NCBI GenBank assembly: GCA_016795485.1
Contig: JAEUHM010000050.1
Location: 51,168-115,167, forward strand
From: Verrucomicrobiaceae bacterium
Lineage (GTDB): Bacteria > Verrucomicrobiota > Verrucomicrobiia > Verrucomicrobiales > Verrucomicrobiaceae
Direction of reading: 5' to 3'
Length of the DNA stretch: 64,000 bases
Part shown: piece after piece, positions 50,409-59,215 of the stretch
Layout of the letters: the number at the start of each line of letters is the position of its first letter
How positions within the stretch are numbered: position 1 is the stretch's first letter
Notes under the pieces: model-generated
What the model saw: the letters and a program-made list of their open reading frames with translations, nothing else
What the model was told of the DNA's origin: nothing
Databases searched by the model: none
Translations under genes and position numbers: made by a program

Positions 50409-51377
50409 ATGCACGGAGGCAAAGCAGAATCTTCTTGGTGGCCCGCGCTCTTGATTGGGGCCGTGGTGCTCGTGTTTTGCACCTGGAACAGTCACCGCAG
50501 CCAGTCCGCTTGGCAAAATGAAGTCCGGCAGCTTCAAGCAAGTCTCGCCGCGCTGCGGAAAGATGTGTCCGCAGCCAACCAACTCGCGCTGACCGCCAAC
50601 GAAGCGCTCCACGAGAAGTCGCAAAACCTCGCACAAGGCATTCAGGAGATCAAAACCGAGGCGCAGAAGCTTCAGACCACACTCGCCACCGTCCAGAAGG
50701 CTGCTTTGCGCCCAGAAGGACTTCAACCGCTCCAAGCACAGATTCAGCGGCTCGAAACTCAAGCCACGGACCTCAGCGTGCGGCTCTCGCAGCAAGAGAA
50801 AGCACCCGCTGGCTCGCCAAGTGCGCCCACACCTGCACCCGAGCGAATGCTGAACGCTGAAGATGAACTCGTGCTGCTCAAAGAGCGCAATCGACTCACG
50901 CTGAAGGCAGACGAAGCCATGTCGACTTCCAAGGCGGAGCCCTTGCGCGCGTTGTGGGCTGCTTTGCGCGATCCGAACTTACCCGGACTCAAGCACGCGG
51001 CTGCGGCTGAGATCATTCGCGTGCAGAACCACCTCAACCATCTCACGCGCATCCCTCCCGACTTCAAACTAGCAGCCGACGATGCAAAACTAAGCACCGA
51101 TGAGCTCATTCAGACTCTCGCTGATGCCAGCAAGCCCTTCATTCACCGTGCAAGAGCCGCGATGTTGCTCGAAGGCCGCAACGACCTGCGTGTGGGCGAT
51201 GCGTTGGTCAATGCGATCCGCTCAGACTCCGAGCTAGATGTGGTGAAGGAGGCCCAGCATGCCATGCATCGCACCTTCAAGTTCACCGTGCCGCTGTTTG
51301 ATGCGCTATCAGTCGAAACGTGGTGGGCTCAAAACAAAGAGGCTATTCAGAAACAGCCTTCTCCAGCCAAACAATGA
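50409..51377 (+). CDS. Membrane-anchored coiled-coil / HEAT-like protein
   Basis: A 322-residue protein. One membrane helix (WWPALLIGAVVLVFCTW) is followed by a coiled coil (about 35-130, QNEVRQLQASLAALRKDV, IKTEAQKLQTTLATVQKA), a Pro/Ala linker, and a helical C-terminal half (HAAAAEIIRVQNHLNHL, FIHRARAAMLLEGRNDLRVGD) with HEAT-like spacing. It is divergent from the exosortase (28 bp between start codons), so the two may share control. Its last 35 bp overlap the convergent rdgB gene. No family recognised. Confidence 0.65.
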   Translation: MHGGKAESSWWPALLIGAVVLVFCTWNSHRSQSAWQNEVRQLQASLAALRKDVSAANQLALTANEALHEKSQNLAQGIQEIKTEAQKLQTTLATVQKAALRPEGLQPLQAQIQRLETQATDLSVRLSQQEKAPAGSPSAPTPAPERMLNAEDELVLLKERNRLTLKADEAMSTSKAEPLRALWAALRDPNLPGLKHAAAAEIIRVQNHLNHLTRIPPDFKLAADDAKLSTDELIQTLADASKPFIHRARAAMLLEGRNDLRVGDALVNAIRSDSELDVVKEAQHAMHRTFKFTVPLFDALSVETWWAQNKEAIQKQPSPAKQ

Positions 51378-51957
51378 CCTGTGCAAGTGCACGGGAGCGG
51401 TGGCTGAGAGCATTCTTCACTTCTGCGGGCAGAACACCAAAGGTGTCGCTGTAGCCATCTGGCACAAACAGCGGATCGTAACCAAATCCGCCCGCGCCTT
51501 GCTCTTTTGCGATGATGCGACCCTCCACTGCGCCATTGAAGACGGCCAATGTTTTGCCATCACGAGCAATCGCCATGCAGCAGCGGAATCGGCCTGCCCA
51601 ACCATCTTGTTTATCAGTAGGCACATCCGTCAGCACTTGCTTGAGCTTGTCGCGATTGCCAGCATCGCCTGCTCCTGGACCACCAAAACGCGCTGAGTAA
51701 ACGCCCGGCTGACCGCCGAGAGCATCCACTTCCAAACCTGAGTCGTCAGACAACACCCAGAGACCTGGAAGAGAAGCACTAGCGGCTTCTGCTTTGATCC
51801 GCGCATTCGCATCGAATGTCGTCCCAGTCTCTTCAGGCGATTCCAACTGTGGATGAGCTCGCATATCTTCCACTTCCCAGCCCTCGCCCAGCATCTGAGC
51901 GATCTCCTGTGTCTTGTGGGCGTTTCCGGTGGCGATGAAAAGTCTGCGCGCTGCCAT
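51343..51957 (-). CDS. rdgB: XTP/dITP diphosphatase
   Basis: A 204-residue Ham1/RdgB enzyme that hydrolyses non-canonical purine triphosphates to keep them out of DNA. Motifs: ATGNAHKTQEI (phosphate/nucleotide binding), DDSGLEVDALGGQPGVYSAR in two parts, GAGGFGYDPLF and HRSRAL. Length is normal. Its 3' end overlaps the plus-strand gene by 35 bp. It is the last gene of a minus-strand run from 56210 (cupin, DUF2007, thioredoxin, ptsI, rdgB), 9 bp after ptsI. Confidence 0.92.
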   Translation of the reverse strand: MAARRLFIATGNAHKTQEIAQMLGEGWEVEDMRAHPQLESPEETGTTFDANARIKAEAASASLPGLWVLSDDSGLEVDALGGQPGVYSARFGGPGAGDAGNRDKLKQVLTDVPTDKQDGWAGRFRCCMAIARDGKTLAVFNGAVEGRIIAKEQGAGGFGYDPLFVPDGYSDTFGVLPAEVKNALSHRSRALAQVIVWLEKAVSE

Positions 51958-51966
51958 GAGGATGAT

Positions 51967-53712
51967 TTAGTCGAGCAAGTCGCCGTAAAACTTCCGCGCG
52001 ATCACTTTGCTCATCTCGTGAATGACACCCGCGTCCTGTTCTTTGAGCGCGGCGACAGCAAGCTGCTCGCAGTCGCGATGGCAGAGCTTGCGAATGGCCT
52101 GCTTCACGAAGGGAACTTGTCCGGTGGAGGCGCTGAGTTCGTCCAGACCCAGCCCCATGAGCAGCGGAGTGAGTTCCAACTCACCGGCCATCTCACCGCA
52201 CATCGCGACACGCACGTTGTGCTGTCGAGAAGCATCCACCACCATCTTGATGAGCCGCAACACTCCAGGATGCGTGCTCTGGTAAAGCTCTGCTACGCGA
52301 TCATTGAGGCGATCCACCGCAATGGTGTACTGAATGAGGTCATTGGTGCCGAGACTGAAGAAATCGACCTCTGGAGCGATCAGATCCGCAGTGCATGCAG
52401 CGCTTGGGATCTCGATCATGGCTCCAATCTCGATGCTTTCTGGCACGCAATGAAGACCTTCGTCACGCAACTCCTGGCGGCACTGTTGAAGCAGGCGCTT
52501 GGCCGCCCGCACTTCTGCCACTCCTGAGACCATAGGGAACATGATAGCCGTCTCGCCATGGCAGGAGGCCCGCAACAGCGCACGAAGCTGCCGTTTGAAG
52601 AAGTCAGGCCTTCCCAGTGATACGCGAATGCCTCGCCAGCCCAAGAACGGGTTAGGCTCGGGCTCTTCGGCCAGCATGGGGTCGAGTTTGTCACCGCCGA
52701 GGTCAAGAGTGCGGAAAATGACACGCCGCCCGCCCATTTTTTTCACGACTTCGGTGTAAAGCTCAGTCAGGGTCTCTTCACTGGCATCAGGCTCTTCCAA
52801 ATAGATGAACTCCGTGCGGAATAGGCCAATCTCTTCAGCGCCCGACTCAATGATGGAGTCCAGTTCGTCCACAAACTCCGCGTTAGCACCCACACGCACG
52901 GTGCGGCCGTCGGAGGTGACGGCAGGCTGCTGACAGACGGACTGCAGAAGGTCATCCAAGGCCTCGGCTTCGGCCTCGATTTGGCGATAGCGCTTGAGCG
53001 TGGCATTGGCTGGATGTTGAACCAGCAGTCCCTCGTCGCCATCCAGCACGACGCGCTCGCCAGTGTGCAACTCACCGCTGATCCCGTGCAGTCGCACCAC
53101 AGCGGGAATGCCCAGAGAGCGCGCGATGATCGCTGCGTGCGAGTTGGTGCTGCCGGTCTCGATGGCAAAGCCAACGACCTTCTCGCGGTCGAGCTGCACG
53201 GTGTCTGACGGCGTCAGATCGTGAGCAACGATGATGACAGGATGATCAAAGGTGAGCTCGGATCGGTCTTCTCCGCGCAGATGGCGCATCACCCGCTGCG
53301 TGATGTCTTTGATATCAATGAACCGCTCACGCAGATAGGGATCGTCCACACCGCGCAAGGCTTCCATGTGCTTGCGCATGAGCTTGAAGTAAACTGAGTC
53401 GACCGAGCGATGCTTGGTACGCACCGTGCGGCGAACGTGCTCCAGAATGGACACGTCCTCCAAGATCATGAGGTGCGTCTCAAAGATCTCCGCCTCGCCC
53501 GTGCGCTCTTGGAGTGCTCGGATCTCCGTCTTGGTTGCTTCTAGGGCTACATTGAGACGCTCCAACTCATGATCGACGTCCTCTGGCTGGATTTCTTCCT
53601 CAGGAGGCTCGTCAAAAGTGTCCTGTAGAATGTGCGCGACTGCCTCGGCAACACCGCTGGACACGGCAAGGCCGCTCCAGATTTTTTCTGCGGTCGTGGC
53701 TGAGGTCGTCAT
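51967..53712 (-). CDS. ptsI: PEP-protein phosphotransferase (enzyme I)
   Basis: A 581-residue enzyme I of the phosphotransferase system, passing phosphate from PEP to HPr. The phospho-His is in TGSTNSHAAIIARSLG; the PEP-binding region has GLFRTEFIYL, RTLDLGGDK and MIEIPSA, and the catalytic Cys is in AMCGEMAG. ATG 53712 (MTTSATTAEKIWSG) is preferred to the longer frame (to 54015), whose extra residues do not look real. HPr and sugar permease genes are absent from the window, so a regulatory PTS is possible. Confidence 0.92.
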   Translation of the reverse strand: MTTSATTAEKIWSGLAVSSGVAEAVAHILQDTFDEPPEEEIQPEDVDHELERLNVALEATKTEIRALQERTGEAEIFETHLMILEDVSILEHVRRTVRTKHRSVDSVYFKLMRKHMEALRGVDDPYLRERFIDIKDITQRVMRHLRGEDRSELTFDHPVIIVAHDLTPSDTVQLDREKVVGFAIETGSTNSHAAIIARSLGIPAVVRLHGISGELHTGERVVLDGDEGLLVQHPANATLKRYRQIEAEAEALDDLLQSVCQQPAVTSDGRTVRVGANAEFVDELDSIIESGAEEIGLFRTEFIYLEEPDASEETLTELYTEVVKKMGGRRVIFRTLDLGGDKLDPMLAEEPEPNPFLGWRGIRVSLGRPDFFKRQLRALLRASCHGETAIMFPMVSGVAEVRAAKRLLQQCRQELRDEGLHCVPESIEIGAMIEIPSAACTADLIAPEVDFFSLGTNDLIQYTIAVDRLNDRVAELYQSTHPGVLRLIKMVVDASRQHNVRVAMCGEMAGELELTPLLMGLGLDELSASTGQVPFVKQAIRKLCHRDCEQLAVAALKEQDAGVIHEMSKVIARKFYGDLLD

Positions 53713-53782
53713 CGGATTGGGAAGGCGGCCACCACTTACCCGAGCAGATACCGTGCCGTCAACCTTAACGCACCTGAGGCGG

Positions 53783-55546
53783 TTACTGCCACTTGCGAAC
53801 CTTGGCGTGCACCCGTGCAACCTCACCCATGTAGTGCTGCATGGCGTAATCGTTGGCGGCTTTGAGAATGTGCTCCTTGGCTTTGGCATCGTCTCCCGTG
53901 GCCTCGTAGTAGAGCCCGAGGTACAAGTGAGCATAGCAGAGTTGATTGCGCTGTTGTTTGTCACTGCCCGTGGATGCTGCGGCGATGACCTCTTCGGCCG
54001 TTCCTTTTCCGGCAAACAACAACTGAACCTCTTTCATCGGCACACGGGCGTCTCCCGTGATGTCGATCAAGTGCTTGCGAGCGGCTTCAATGCTCTCCGC
54101 ACGTGCCACGCACAGGAAATGCCAAGCTGCGTTCTCCACATCGTGAGAGTTGGCCGTCTGGTGAACTTCAAACTGATCGCGGCCTTCTTTGTATTTGCCA
54201 GCGTAGTAGAGGGCCAAGCCGCGCTGCCATAGCTGAGGCTTGGCCGTTGGAACGAGCTCCACCACGCGATCAAACAGCTTCACGGAGCCATCGATGTTTG
54301 CTTCCATGAAGGCACCGATGGCTTTTTGCATCAGTTCATTCGGATCTTCGGCTTTCGCGTTCGCTCCCTGACCTTCTGGCACGTAGAAGCGGCCCATGAT
54401 TTGCAGAATGTCAGAACGGAACTCCTCGCCATTTGCGATCGGTTCATGCCAACGCTTCACCACGCTGCCATCGGGAGCAACGAGCACCGTGTAAGGCACA
54501 GGGCCACGCCATTGATCATCCAGGGCTTTGATCAGCTCGTCACTGTCGCTGCCAGTGAAGATGTAGCTGTTCGTGGTGCGGCCTTCTTTTTGAAGAGAAG
54601 CTTTCAACTTGGAAGGAAGCACCGCATTCTTGTCCTCAAGGAAGGTTTTCACCGCTGTAGCGCGGTTGGGATCATCCATGCTGATGGTGATCAACTCAAA
54701 GTCACGCAGCCCGAACTTACGCGAGGTCTTCACGAGCTCCGGAAACTCCTCCACGCAGGGCGCGCACCAGGTGGCCCACACATTGAAGAGACGATACTTC
54801 TCTGTGCCGTTCTTCCGGAGCTTTTTCACCCCTTCGACATCGATGCCCTCCACTTCCACGCTGCCGGACTCCCACTTTTCATTATCTTCAGCCACGAGCG
54901 CCTTTTTCTCCAGCCACTTTGTGGAGCAGCCATGTGTCTTGGTGGTCGCTATCGGCACTTCTTTGCCTTCAAGCAGTGCTTCGATGGCATTTCTTGCGTC
55001 TGGTGACTTCACCGTGCTCTCATCGGCATAGCGCGACTCATCAAGCCGACCTTGGTAACGGAGTTTGCGCTCTTTATCGAAGATAAACACGTGCGGAGTG
55101 GCCAAGCATCCATAAGCCTTGGCCACAGCTTGAGTTTCGCCGTCGTAGAGGTAGTCAAAGTTGAAGTCCTGCTCCTTGGCGTGCTTCTTCATGTCATCGA
55201 AGCCATCATTGTACTTCGAGTAGCCGAGTTCATCAGGACGAAGCCCATCAGGATTGTTCGGATTGATCGCGATGAGCGTCAGGCCTTTGCTTTTGTAGTC
55301 GCGCACAAGTTTTTTGATGCGGCCTTCCACTGCTTGTGACGTCGGGCAGTGATTGCTCAGGAACGCGATCATGAAAAGATCCGCCTTGGCGTAATCCGCA
55401 AGAGTATGCGTTTTGTCGTCGATGCCTTTGAGGCTGAACTCGGGGGCTTTCGCTCCGATGGCGAGAGGAGAAACCTTCACGTCATCCGCAGCAGTGGCAT
55501 GGATGGCGAAAACGAGAGCCAGGGTGTGAATGAAGGCTGATTTCAT
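53783..55546 (-). CDS. Double thioredoxin-domain / TPR secreted protein
   Basis: A 587-residue protein with a signal peptide (MKSAFIHTLALVFAIHATAADD). The first thioredoxin-like (peroxiredoxin/TlpA) domain spans about 35-215 (FSLKGIDDKTHTLADYAKA); its active site is CPTS, lacking the second Cys. The second domain (about 235-400) has WATWCAPCVEEF with an intact CxxC. The C-terminal 180 residues are TPR-like (QLWQRGLALYYAGKYKEGRDQF, LYLGLYYEATGDDAKAKEHI). Such tandem proteins manage envelope redox. The start overlaps the DUF2007 gene by ATGA (55543-55546). Confidence 0.82.
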   Translation of the reverse strand: MKSAFIHTLALVFAIHATAADDVKVSPLAIGAKAPEFSLKGIDDKTHTLADYAKADLFMIAFLSNHCPTSQAVEGRIKKLVRDYKSKGLTLIAINPNNPDGLRPDELGYSKYNDGFDDMKKHAKEQDFNFDYLYDGETQAVAKAYGCLATPHVFIFDKERKLRYQGRLDESRYADESTVKSPDARNAIEALLEGKEVPIATTKTHGCSTKWLEKKALVAEDNEKWESGSVEVEGIDVEGVKKLRKNGTEKYRLFNVWATWCAPCVEEFPELVKTSRKFGLRDFELITISMDDPNRATAVKTFLEDKNAVLPSKLKASLQKEGRTTNSYIFTGSDSDELIKALDDQWRGPVPYTVLVAPDGSVVKRWHEPIANGEEFRSDILQIMGRFYVPEGQGANAKAEDPNELMQKAIGAFMEANIDGSVKLFDRVVELVPTAKPQLWQRGLALYYAGKYKEGRDQFEVHQTANSHDVENAAWHFLCVARAESIEAARKHLIDITGDARVPMKEVQLLFAGKGTAEEVIAAASTGSDKQQRNQLCYAHLYLGLYYEATGDDAKAKEHILKAANDYAMQHYMGEVARVHAKVRKWQ

Positions 55547-55854
55547 GGGGTGAGATCTGGGTTGGAGCAGTTCCAGCATTGATCGAAGGTTCCGGGCACA
55601 TTCTCGCCACAAGTTTCACATTTCCAGTCGGGTCCGGCGGTGAGGTCGGGGAGAGATGCATTCTTGATGATCTCGAGCGCTCGGGCTTCGTCTTCAGGGT
55701 CAATGACGCAAATGGTGGGATAGAAAACGGGCACAATAACTTCTGCCCCAGAGACAAACTCGTTCCTGAAGTAAGTCTTGATGCCTGCATCTTCGAGCAG
55801 CGAGCGGTAGAAGCCGACGATGGCAGAGTCAGCGTGAGAATAGACTTCGATCAT
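55543..55854 (-). CDS. DUF2007-like protein with zinc ribbon
   Basis: A 103-residue protein. The N-terminal domain (MIEVYSHADSAIVGFYRSLLEDAGIKTYFRNEF, read in parts) fits the DUF2007 putative-signal-transducing fold. The C-terminus is a two-pair zinc ribbon (CETCGENV and CWNCSNP). Small and cytoplasmic. It is translationally coupled on both sides: ATGA overlaps with the cupin stop (55851-55854) and the thioredoxin start. Function unknown. Confidence 0.75.
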   Translation of the reverse strand: MIEVYSHADSAIVGFYRSLLEDAGIKTYFRNEFVSGAEVIVPVFYPTICVIDPEDEARALEIIKNASLPDLTAGPDWKCETCGENVPGTFDQCWNCSNPDLTP

Positions 55855-56210
55855 GAGTGTTCCTCCACTTCAAACTCGTCTGATGGATCAAATGGCGGCA
55901 TGGGCACGTTGATGATCCGCAACTTGCCAACGGCGCGATGAACACATCCGGGGCGAATCATCACTGCTGTCATCGGCTTGAGCGGAACGCGTTCCCCATC
56001 GGCCTCTAACCAGCCCTCACCCTCGAGCACGATGTAGACCTCAGTCATCTTCTGATGATAGTGTGCGCGGCTGTCTGCCGAGATGTCAGTGAGGTGCACC
56101 GTGCAGAGATTGTTGTCAGGCACGTCATGAAAGGCGCGTCTTGCCTGACCACAGGGGCAGGGCACCGGTGGAATCGTGTCTAGCTGAGAAACGGAGAAGC
56201 GCTTGGACAT
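55851..56210 (-). CDS. Cupin-domain protein
   Basis: A 119-residue single-domain cupin. Motif 1 is about HYHQKMTEVYIVLEGEGWLEADGE in two runs (HYHQKMTEVY, GEGWLEADG) and motif 2 about MIRPGCVHRAVGKL, with the metal-binding His/Glu set. The N-terminus has a CPCGQARRAF segment. ATG 56210 is chosen since the longer frame (to 56540) is antisense to the ribF start. It is first in a coupled cupin-DUF2007-thioredoxin run. The reaction is unknown; most likely sugar-phosphate isomerase or binding type. Confidence 0.8.
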   Translation of the reverse strand: MSKRFSVSQLDTIPPVPCPCGQARRAFHDVPDNNLCTVHLTDISADSRAHYHQKMTEVYIVLEGEGWLEADGERVPLKPMTAVMIRPGCVHRAVGKLRIINVPMPPFDPSDEFEVEEHS

Positions 56211-56316
56211 TGATGGACGATGGATGGCCTGATGGCACGGGGCAAACTGTCTTTGAACACAAAAGACTTGCGCCTGCACGGCTCTCTCGGTTCCGGTTCG
56301 ACTCGCTGAAGACACC

Positions 56317-57264
56317 ATGACCTTACTCCGAGCTCTGCATGAACTTTCGAGGCTGAATAAGCCCGTCGTGCTCGCTTGCGGCGTGTTTGATGGCGTGCAT
56401 CGCGGCCACCAGCAGGTCTTGAATGCCGCAAAGGCGAAAGCGCATGCACTAGGTGCCTTGGTTGTCGTCGTGACGTTTGATCCGCATCCTGTGCGCTTGC
56501 TAAGGCCTGAGCAGGCCCCGCCTTTGTTGTGCAGCAGCAATCATGAGCTGCTGATCCTTGAGCGTCTCGGCGTGGATGTGGTGCTAGTGTGTCCGTTTGA
56601 TCACGCGCGAGCCGCTCAGCCCGCGGGGGACTTCGTGGAAGAGCTCGTGCAGAGCTGCTTTGATCTGCGTGCGATTTGCGTGGGCGAGGACTGGAGATTT
56701 GGCAAAGATCGAGCGGGTGATGTGGCTCTGCTGCGTGCCTATGGAGAGCGGTTCGGGTTCGAAGCGGTCGGTGTTCCATTGTTGCAACTTCCTGGGGTAG
56801 TGGTGAGCAGCACGTTGATTCGGCAGGCGGTGAAAGACGGTGACTTGGCTCGTGCACGCGAGATGCTTGGTCGTTACTACAGCGTTTACGGGACGGTGGT
56901 GCATGGTGATGCGCTTGCTCGCACGCTGGGTTTTCCCACGGCGAATATCGCGGTTGAAAACGAGCAGCTACCTCCAGCCGGAGTTTACGTCGTGCAGGCT
57001 CATTGGCAGGGTCGAGTGGTGCCTGGCGTGGCCAATCTTGGCCGCCGACCTACGGTCACTTTGGCGAATCAGGACCTGAGTCTTGAAGTGCACCTGTTTG
57101 ATTTCGATGCTGACTTGTATGGTCAGACGATGGAGGTGGATTTCCTTCAGCATTTGCGTGCGGAGATCGCATTCCCCGGACTGGATGCACTCAAAGCGCA
57201 GATCGCGCAGGATTGTGAAGTAGCGAGACGCTACTTTGCCGACTTGGCAGGTAGCGGGCCGTAG
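56317..57264 (+). CDS. ribF: Riboflavin kinase / FAD synthetase
   Basis: A 315-residue bifunctional enzyme making FMN and FAD. The N-terminal adenylyltransferase has GVFDGVHRGHQQ and the VGEDWRFGKDRAGD and VSSTLIRQAV blocks. The C-terminal riboflavin kinase domain starts about residue 185 (GRYYSVYGTVVHGDALARTLGFPTANI, with GFPTANI as its signature; GVYVV, NLGRRPTV, EVHLFDFDADLYG). Length is normal. Its last 34 bp overlap the convergent NlpC/P60 gene. Confidence 0.92.
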   Translation: MTLLRALHELSRLNKPVVLACGVFDGVHRGHQQVLNAAKAKAHALGALVVVVTFDPHPVRLLRPEQAPPLLCSSNHELLILERLGVDVVLVCPFDHARAAQPAGDFVEELVQSCFDLRAICVGEDWRFGKDRAGDVALLRAYGERFGFEAVGVPLLQLPGVVVSSTLIRQAVKDGDLARAREMLGRYYSVYGTVVHGDALARTLGFPTANIAVENEQLPPAGVYVVQAHWQGRVVPGVANLGRRPTVTLANQDLSLEVHLFDFDADLYGQTMEVDFLQHLRAEIAFPGLDALKAQIAQDCEVARRYFADLAGSGP

Positions 57265-57893
57265 CTGTGGAGTGTTGCTTTGCTTCCTGCTTTCGGAATC
57301 GCAAAGTCAAACACGCTGACGCCATTGCGGCGTTGTCCTTCATAGGTGCGTCCATCACTCGCGCCAAAGAGCACACGCTTGCCATCTTTCTTCTGCTTGC
57401 CCAAGTAAAGCATGACGTGGGTGATAGGCAGCTTGCGCGGGGTCGCTTCGTAGGTGCCGGACCAAAACACAAGATCGCCAGGACGGAGCTCGGCAAACAG
57501 TGGATCATCGAAGGTCTTCACTCCCTCTAGCATGTGAACTTTGCTCGTCTGCATGAGCCACTGGCACATTTGGTCAGACTGCCGCGGCGCGGTGATGTAT
57601 CCGGATGATTGAAGCAAGTGGTACATGGTGCCAGAGCAATCCATGCCTCCCCTTTTCGGATCAGCAGAGGCGAACGTGTAGGAAAGCTTCAGCTTCGTGA
57701 GCGCGAGAGCACTGCTGATGAGCGCCTTCAAGTCAGGGCTAAGGCTCTGATACTCGATGAGTTCGTCAGGCTTTAAGGACGCAGGGGGTGCATTGGAAAT
57801 GGCTCTGCGGATTTCCTCCTGAGCACGGGCGTGAGTTCCGAGACTGGCAAAAAGGCACCAGCAAATTGAACAAATGAGAAAGCGAGTGGGCAT
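57231..57893 (-). CDS. NlpC/P60-family secreted hydrolase
   Basis: A 220-residue protein. ATG 57893 gives the signal peptide MPTRFLICSICWCLFASLGTHARA. The catalytic Cys is in GGMDCSGTMYHLL, the His in ITHVMLYLG, and a polar third residue lies in GASDG. The family cuts peptidoglycan stem peptides or similar gamma-glutamyl bonds; the linker region (RPGDLVFWSG) is typical. It probably acts in the periplasm on the cell wall. The 226-bp gap downstream of its start holds no further gene. Confidence 0.85.
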   Translation of the reverse strand: MPTRFLICSICWCLFASLGTHARAQEEIRRAISNAPPASLKPDELIEYQSLSPDLKALISSALALTKLKLSYTFASADPKRGGMDCSGTMYHLLQSSGYITAPRQSDQMCQWLMQTSKVHMLEGVKTFDDPLFAELRPGDLVFWSGTYEATPRKLPITHVMLYLGKQKKDGKRVLFGASDGRTYEGQRRNGVSVFDFAIPKAGSKATLHSYGPLPAKSAK

Positions 57894-58119
57894 TTGTGAG
57901 AAGCGAATCAATTTTGAGCGGAACAGAGCACAACGCCCGCTCAAGTTTATTTATTGTTTTTACAGAAAAGATCATTCAGTCGAGTGAAAACTGTTTTTAT
58001 GCACATGGAGATTACCAAAGCCGTTGACCGTTCACAGAATATCTAATAACTCGCGATGCCTCTGATTCACCCCCGCTCAGTGGTTACGGCTTAAACTCTC
58101 TATATATAGATCATCGCTT

Positions 58120-59016
58120 ATGCATAGTCGACTCGCGCTCACCGCCATTAGTGCCCTTGTCTTGGCTTCGTGCTCACTTCCGCCCTCGCAAGCTTGGCGG
58201 ATTGTTCAGACCCAGGGCTTGGTCCCATATGTCGCCATGGAGATGGGCCGCCGCCCGTTCCCGCCTGGTGTGACACCCAAGCGCCCGGTCTCAACCCGTC
58301 CAGCCGCGCCGATGAGTTCTGCTCCGACATCATCGATGCTCGCCGTGACGAGACCGATTCAAACTCAGTATCTCGGCGCCACGACTCCGACTGTGCCATC
58401 CACTCAAGGCAACAGCACCGGAGTTTCGGTCGCAAAAGTGGCGCCTGCGATTGAAACGAAGCCGTTGGTTTCTAATGCACCCGCGCCAAAGCCAAGAGTC
58501 TCATCCGTTCCTGCATTGCCTGTGCCCAAACCGGTGGCACCTGCACCGAAGCGCACAACCACTGTTGCGCAAACAGCACCCAAACCAGTGAGCAAACCTC
58601 AAGTGGCCAAAGTGACTCCTGCTCCAAAGCCAGTCACTCCTTCACCTGCACCTAAAGCAGAAGCGCCCAAAGCAACTGCTCCAAAAACAGAGACAGCCAA
58701 GGTAGAACCGAAAGAAGAGCCAAAGCTACCCTCAGCAGGCAATGCTTTGCCAAAAGGTAACATGGCTGCCGCTGCCAACAAAGTCGTGGCACCCATGCCA
58801 TCCGTTGAAGATCTGCCGGAAGGAACTCCCTTGCCAGGGCGCCCTGGACTCGTGAATAGCCCTTTTGCTGGGAAGCATCAGATCGTAGATGTCTCCGGAC
58901 TTAAGCCAGGACAAGAAGTGAAGTGCCCATACTCAGGCAAGCTGTTTCGCGTGCCACAAAATGTAGCTGCACAGCAGGCACCTGATCCAGCAACTTCACA
59001 ACCCAAGGCACCTTGA
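58120..59016 (+). CDS. Pro/Ala/Lys-rich lipoprotein
   Basis: A 298-residue protein with lipobox LASC (MHSRLALTAISALVLASC). Residues 70-215 are low-complexity Pro/Ala/Lys/Thr (PAPKPVTPSPAPKAEAPKA), likely an extended cell-wall-spanning linker. A small C-terminal domain follows (about 225-285, LPGRPGLVNSPFAGKHQIVDV, PYSGKLFRVP), which looks conserved. A large AT-rich segment with TATATATA lies about 20 bp before the start (58099-58108) and may be promoter. Function unknown. Confidence 0.68.
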   Translation: MHSRLALTAISALVLASCSLPPSQAWRIVQTQGLVPYVAMEMGRRPFPPGVTPKRPVSTRPAAPMSSAPTSSMLAVTRPIQTQYLGATTPTVPSTQGNSTGVSVAKVAPAIETKPLVSNAPAPKPRVSSVPALPVPKPVAPAPKRTTTVAQTAPKPVSKPQVAKVTPAPKPVTPSPAPKAEAPKATAPKTETAKVEPKEEPKLPSAGNALPKGNMAAAANKVVAPMPSVEDLPEGTPLPGRPGLVNSPFAGKHQIVDVSGLKPGQEVKCPYSGKLFRVPQNVAAQQAPDPATSQPKAP

Positions 59017-59072
59017 TCTCGACTTCACATGCGGGCCAATAGCTCGCATGATTCGCGAAACGAACTTCAATT

Positions 59073-59116
59073 TTGTGGGCCACTGGTGATGCGCATGCAT
59101 TGTCAGTGGCCCACAA
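59073..59116. repeat. Perfect 13-bp inverted repeat upstream of ppdK
   Basis: TTGTGGGCCACTG and CAGTGGCCCACAA, separated by 18 nt that contain ATGCGCAT. It lies 57 bp after the lipoprotein stop and just before the ppdK promoter candidate. It may be a terminator lacking a T-run, or an operator. Confidence 0.65.
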
Positions 59117-59121
59117 CGTTG

Positions 59122-59149
59122 TTGACATGCAGTGTCGACAAAATATTCT
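59122..59149 (+). promoter_or_regulatory. Sigma-70-type promoter candidate for ppdK
   Basis: TTGACA (59122-59127), 16-bp spacer, TATTCT (59144-59149). A transcript would start near 59156, leaving about 60 nt of leader before ATG 59216. The -35 box is perfect, and the -10 box matches 4 of 6. Confidence 0.5.
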
Positions 59150-59215
59150 CCGCGCTCATTCAACCCCAACCAAACTAAACCAATCGCGTCAAAAAAAACT
59201 CTGACGCAACCACTT

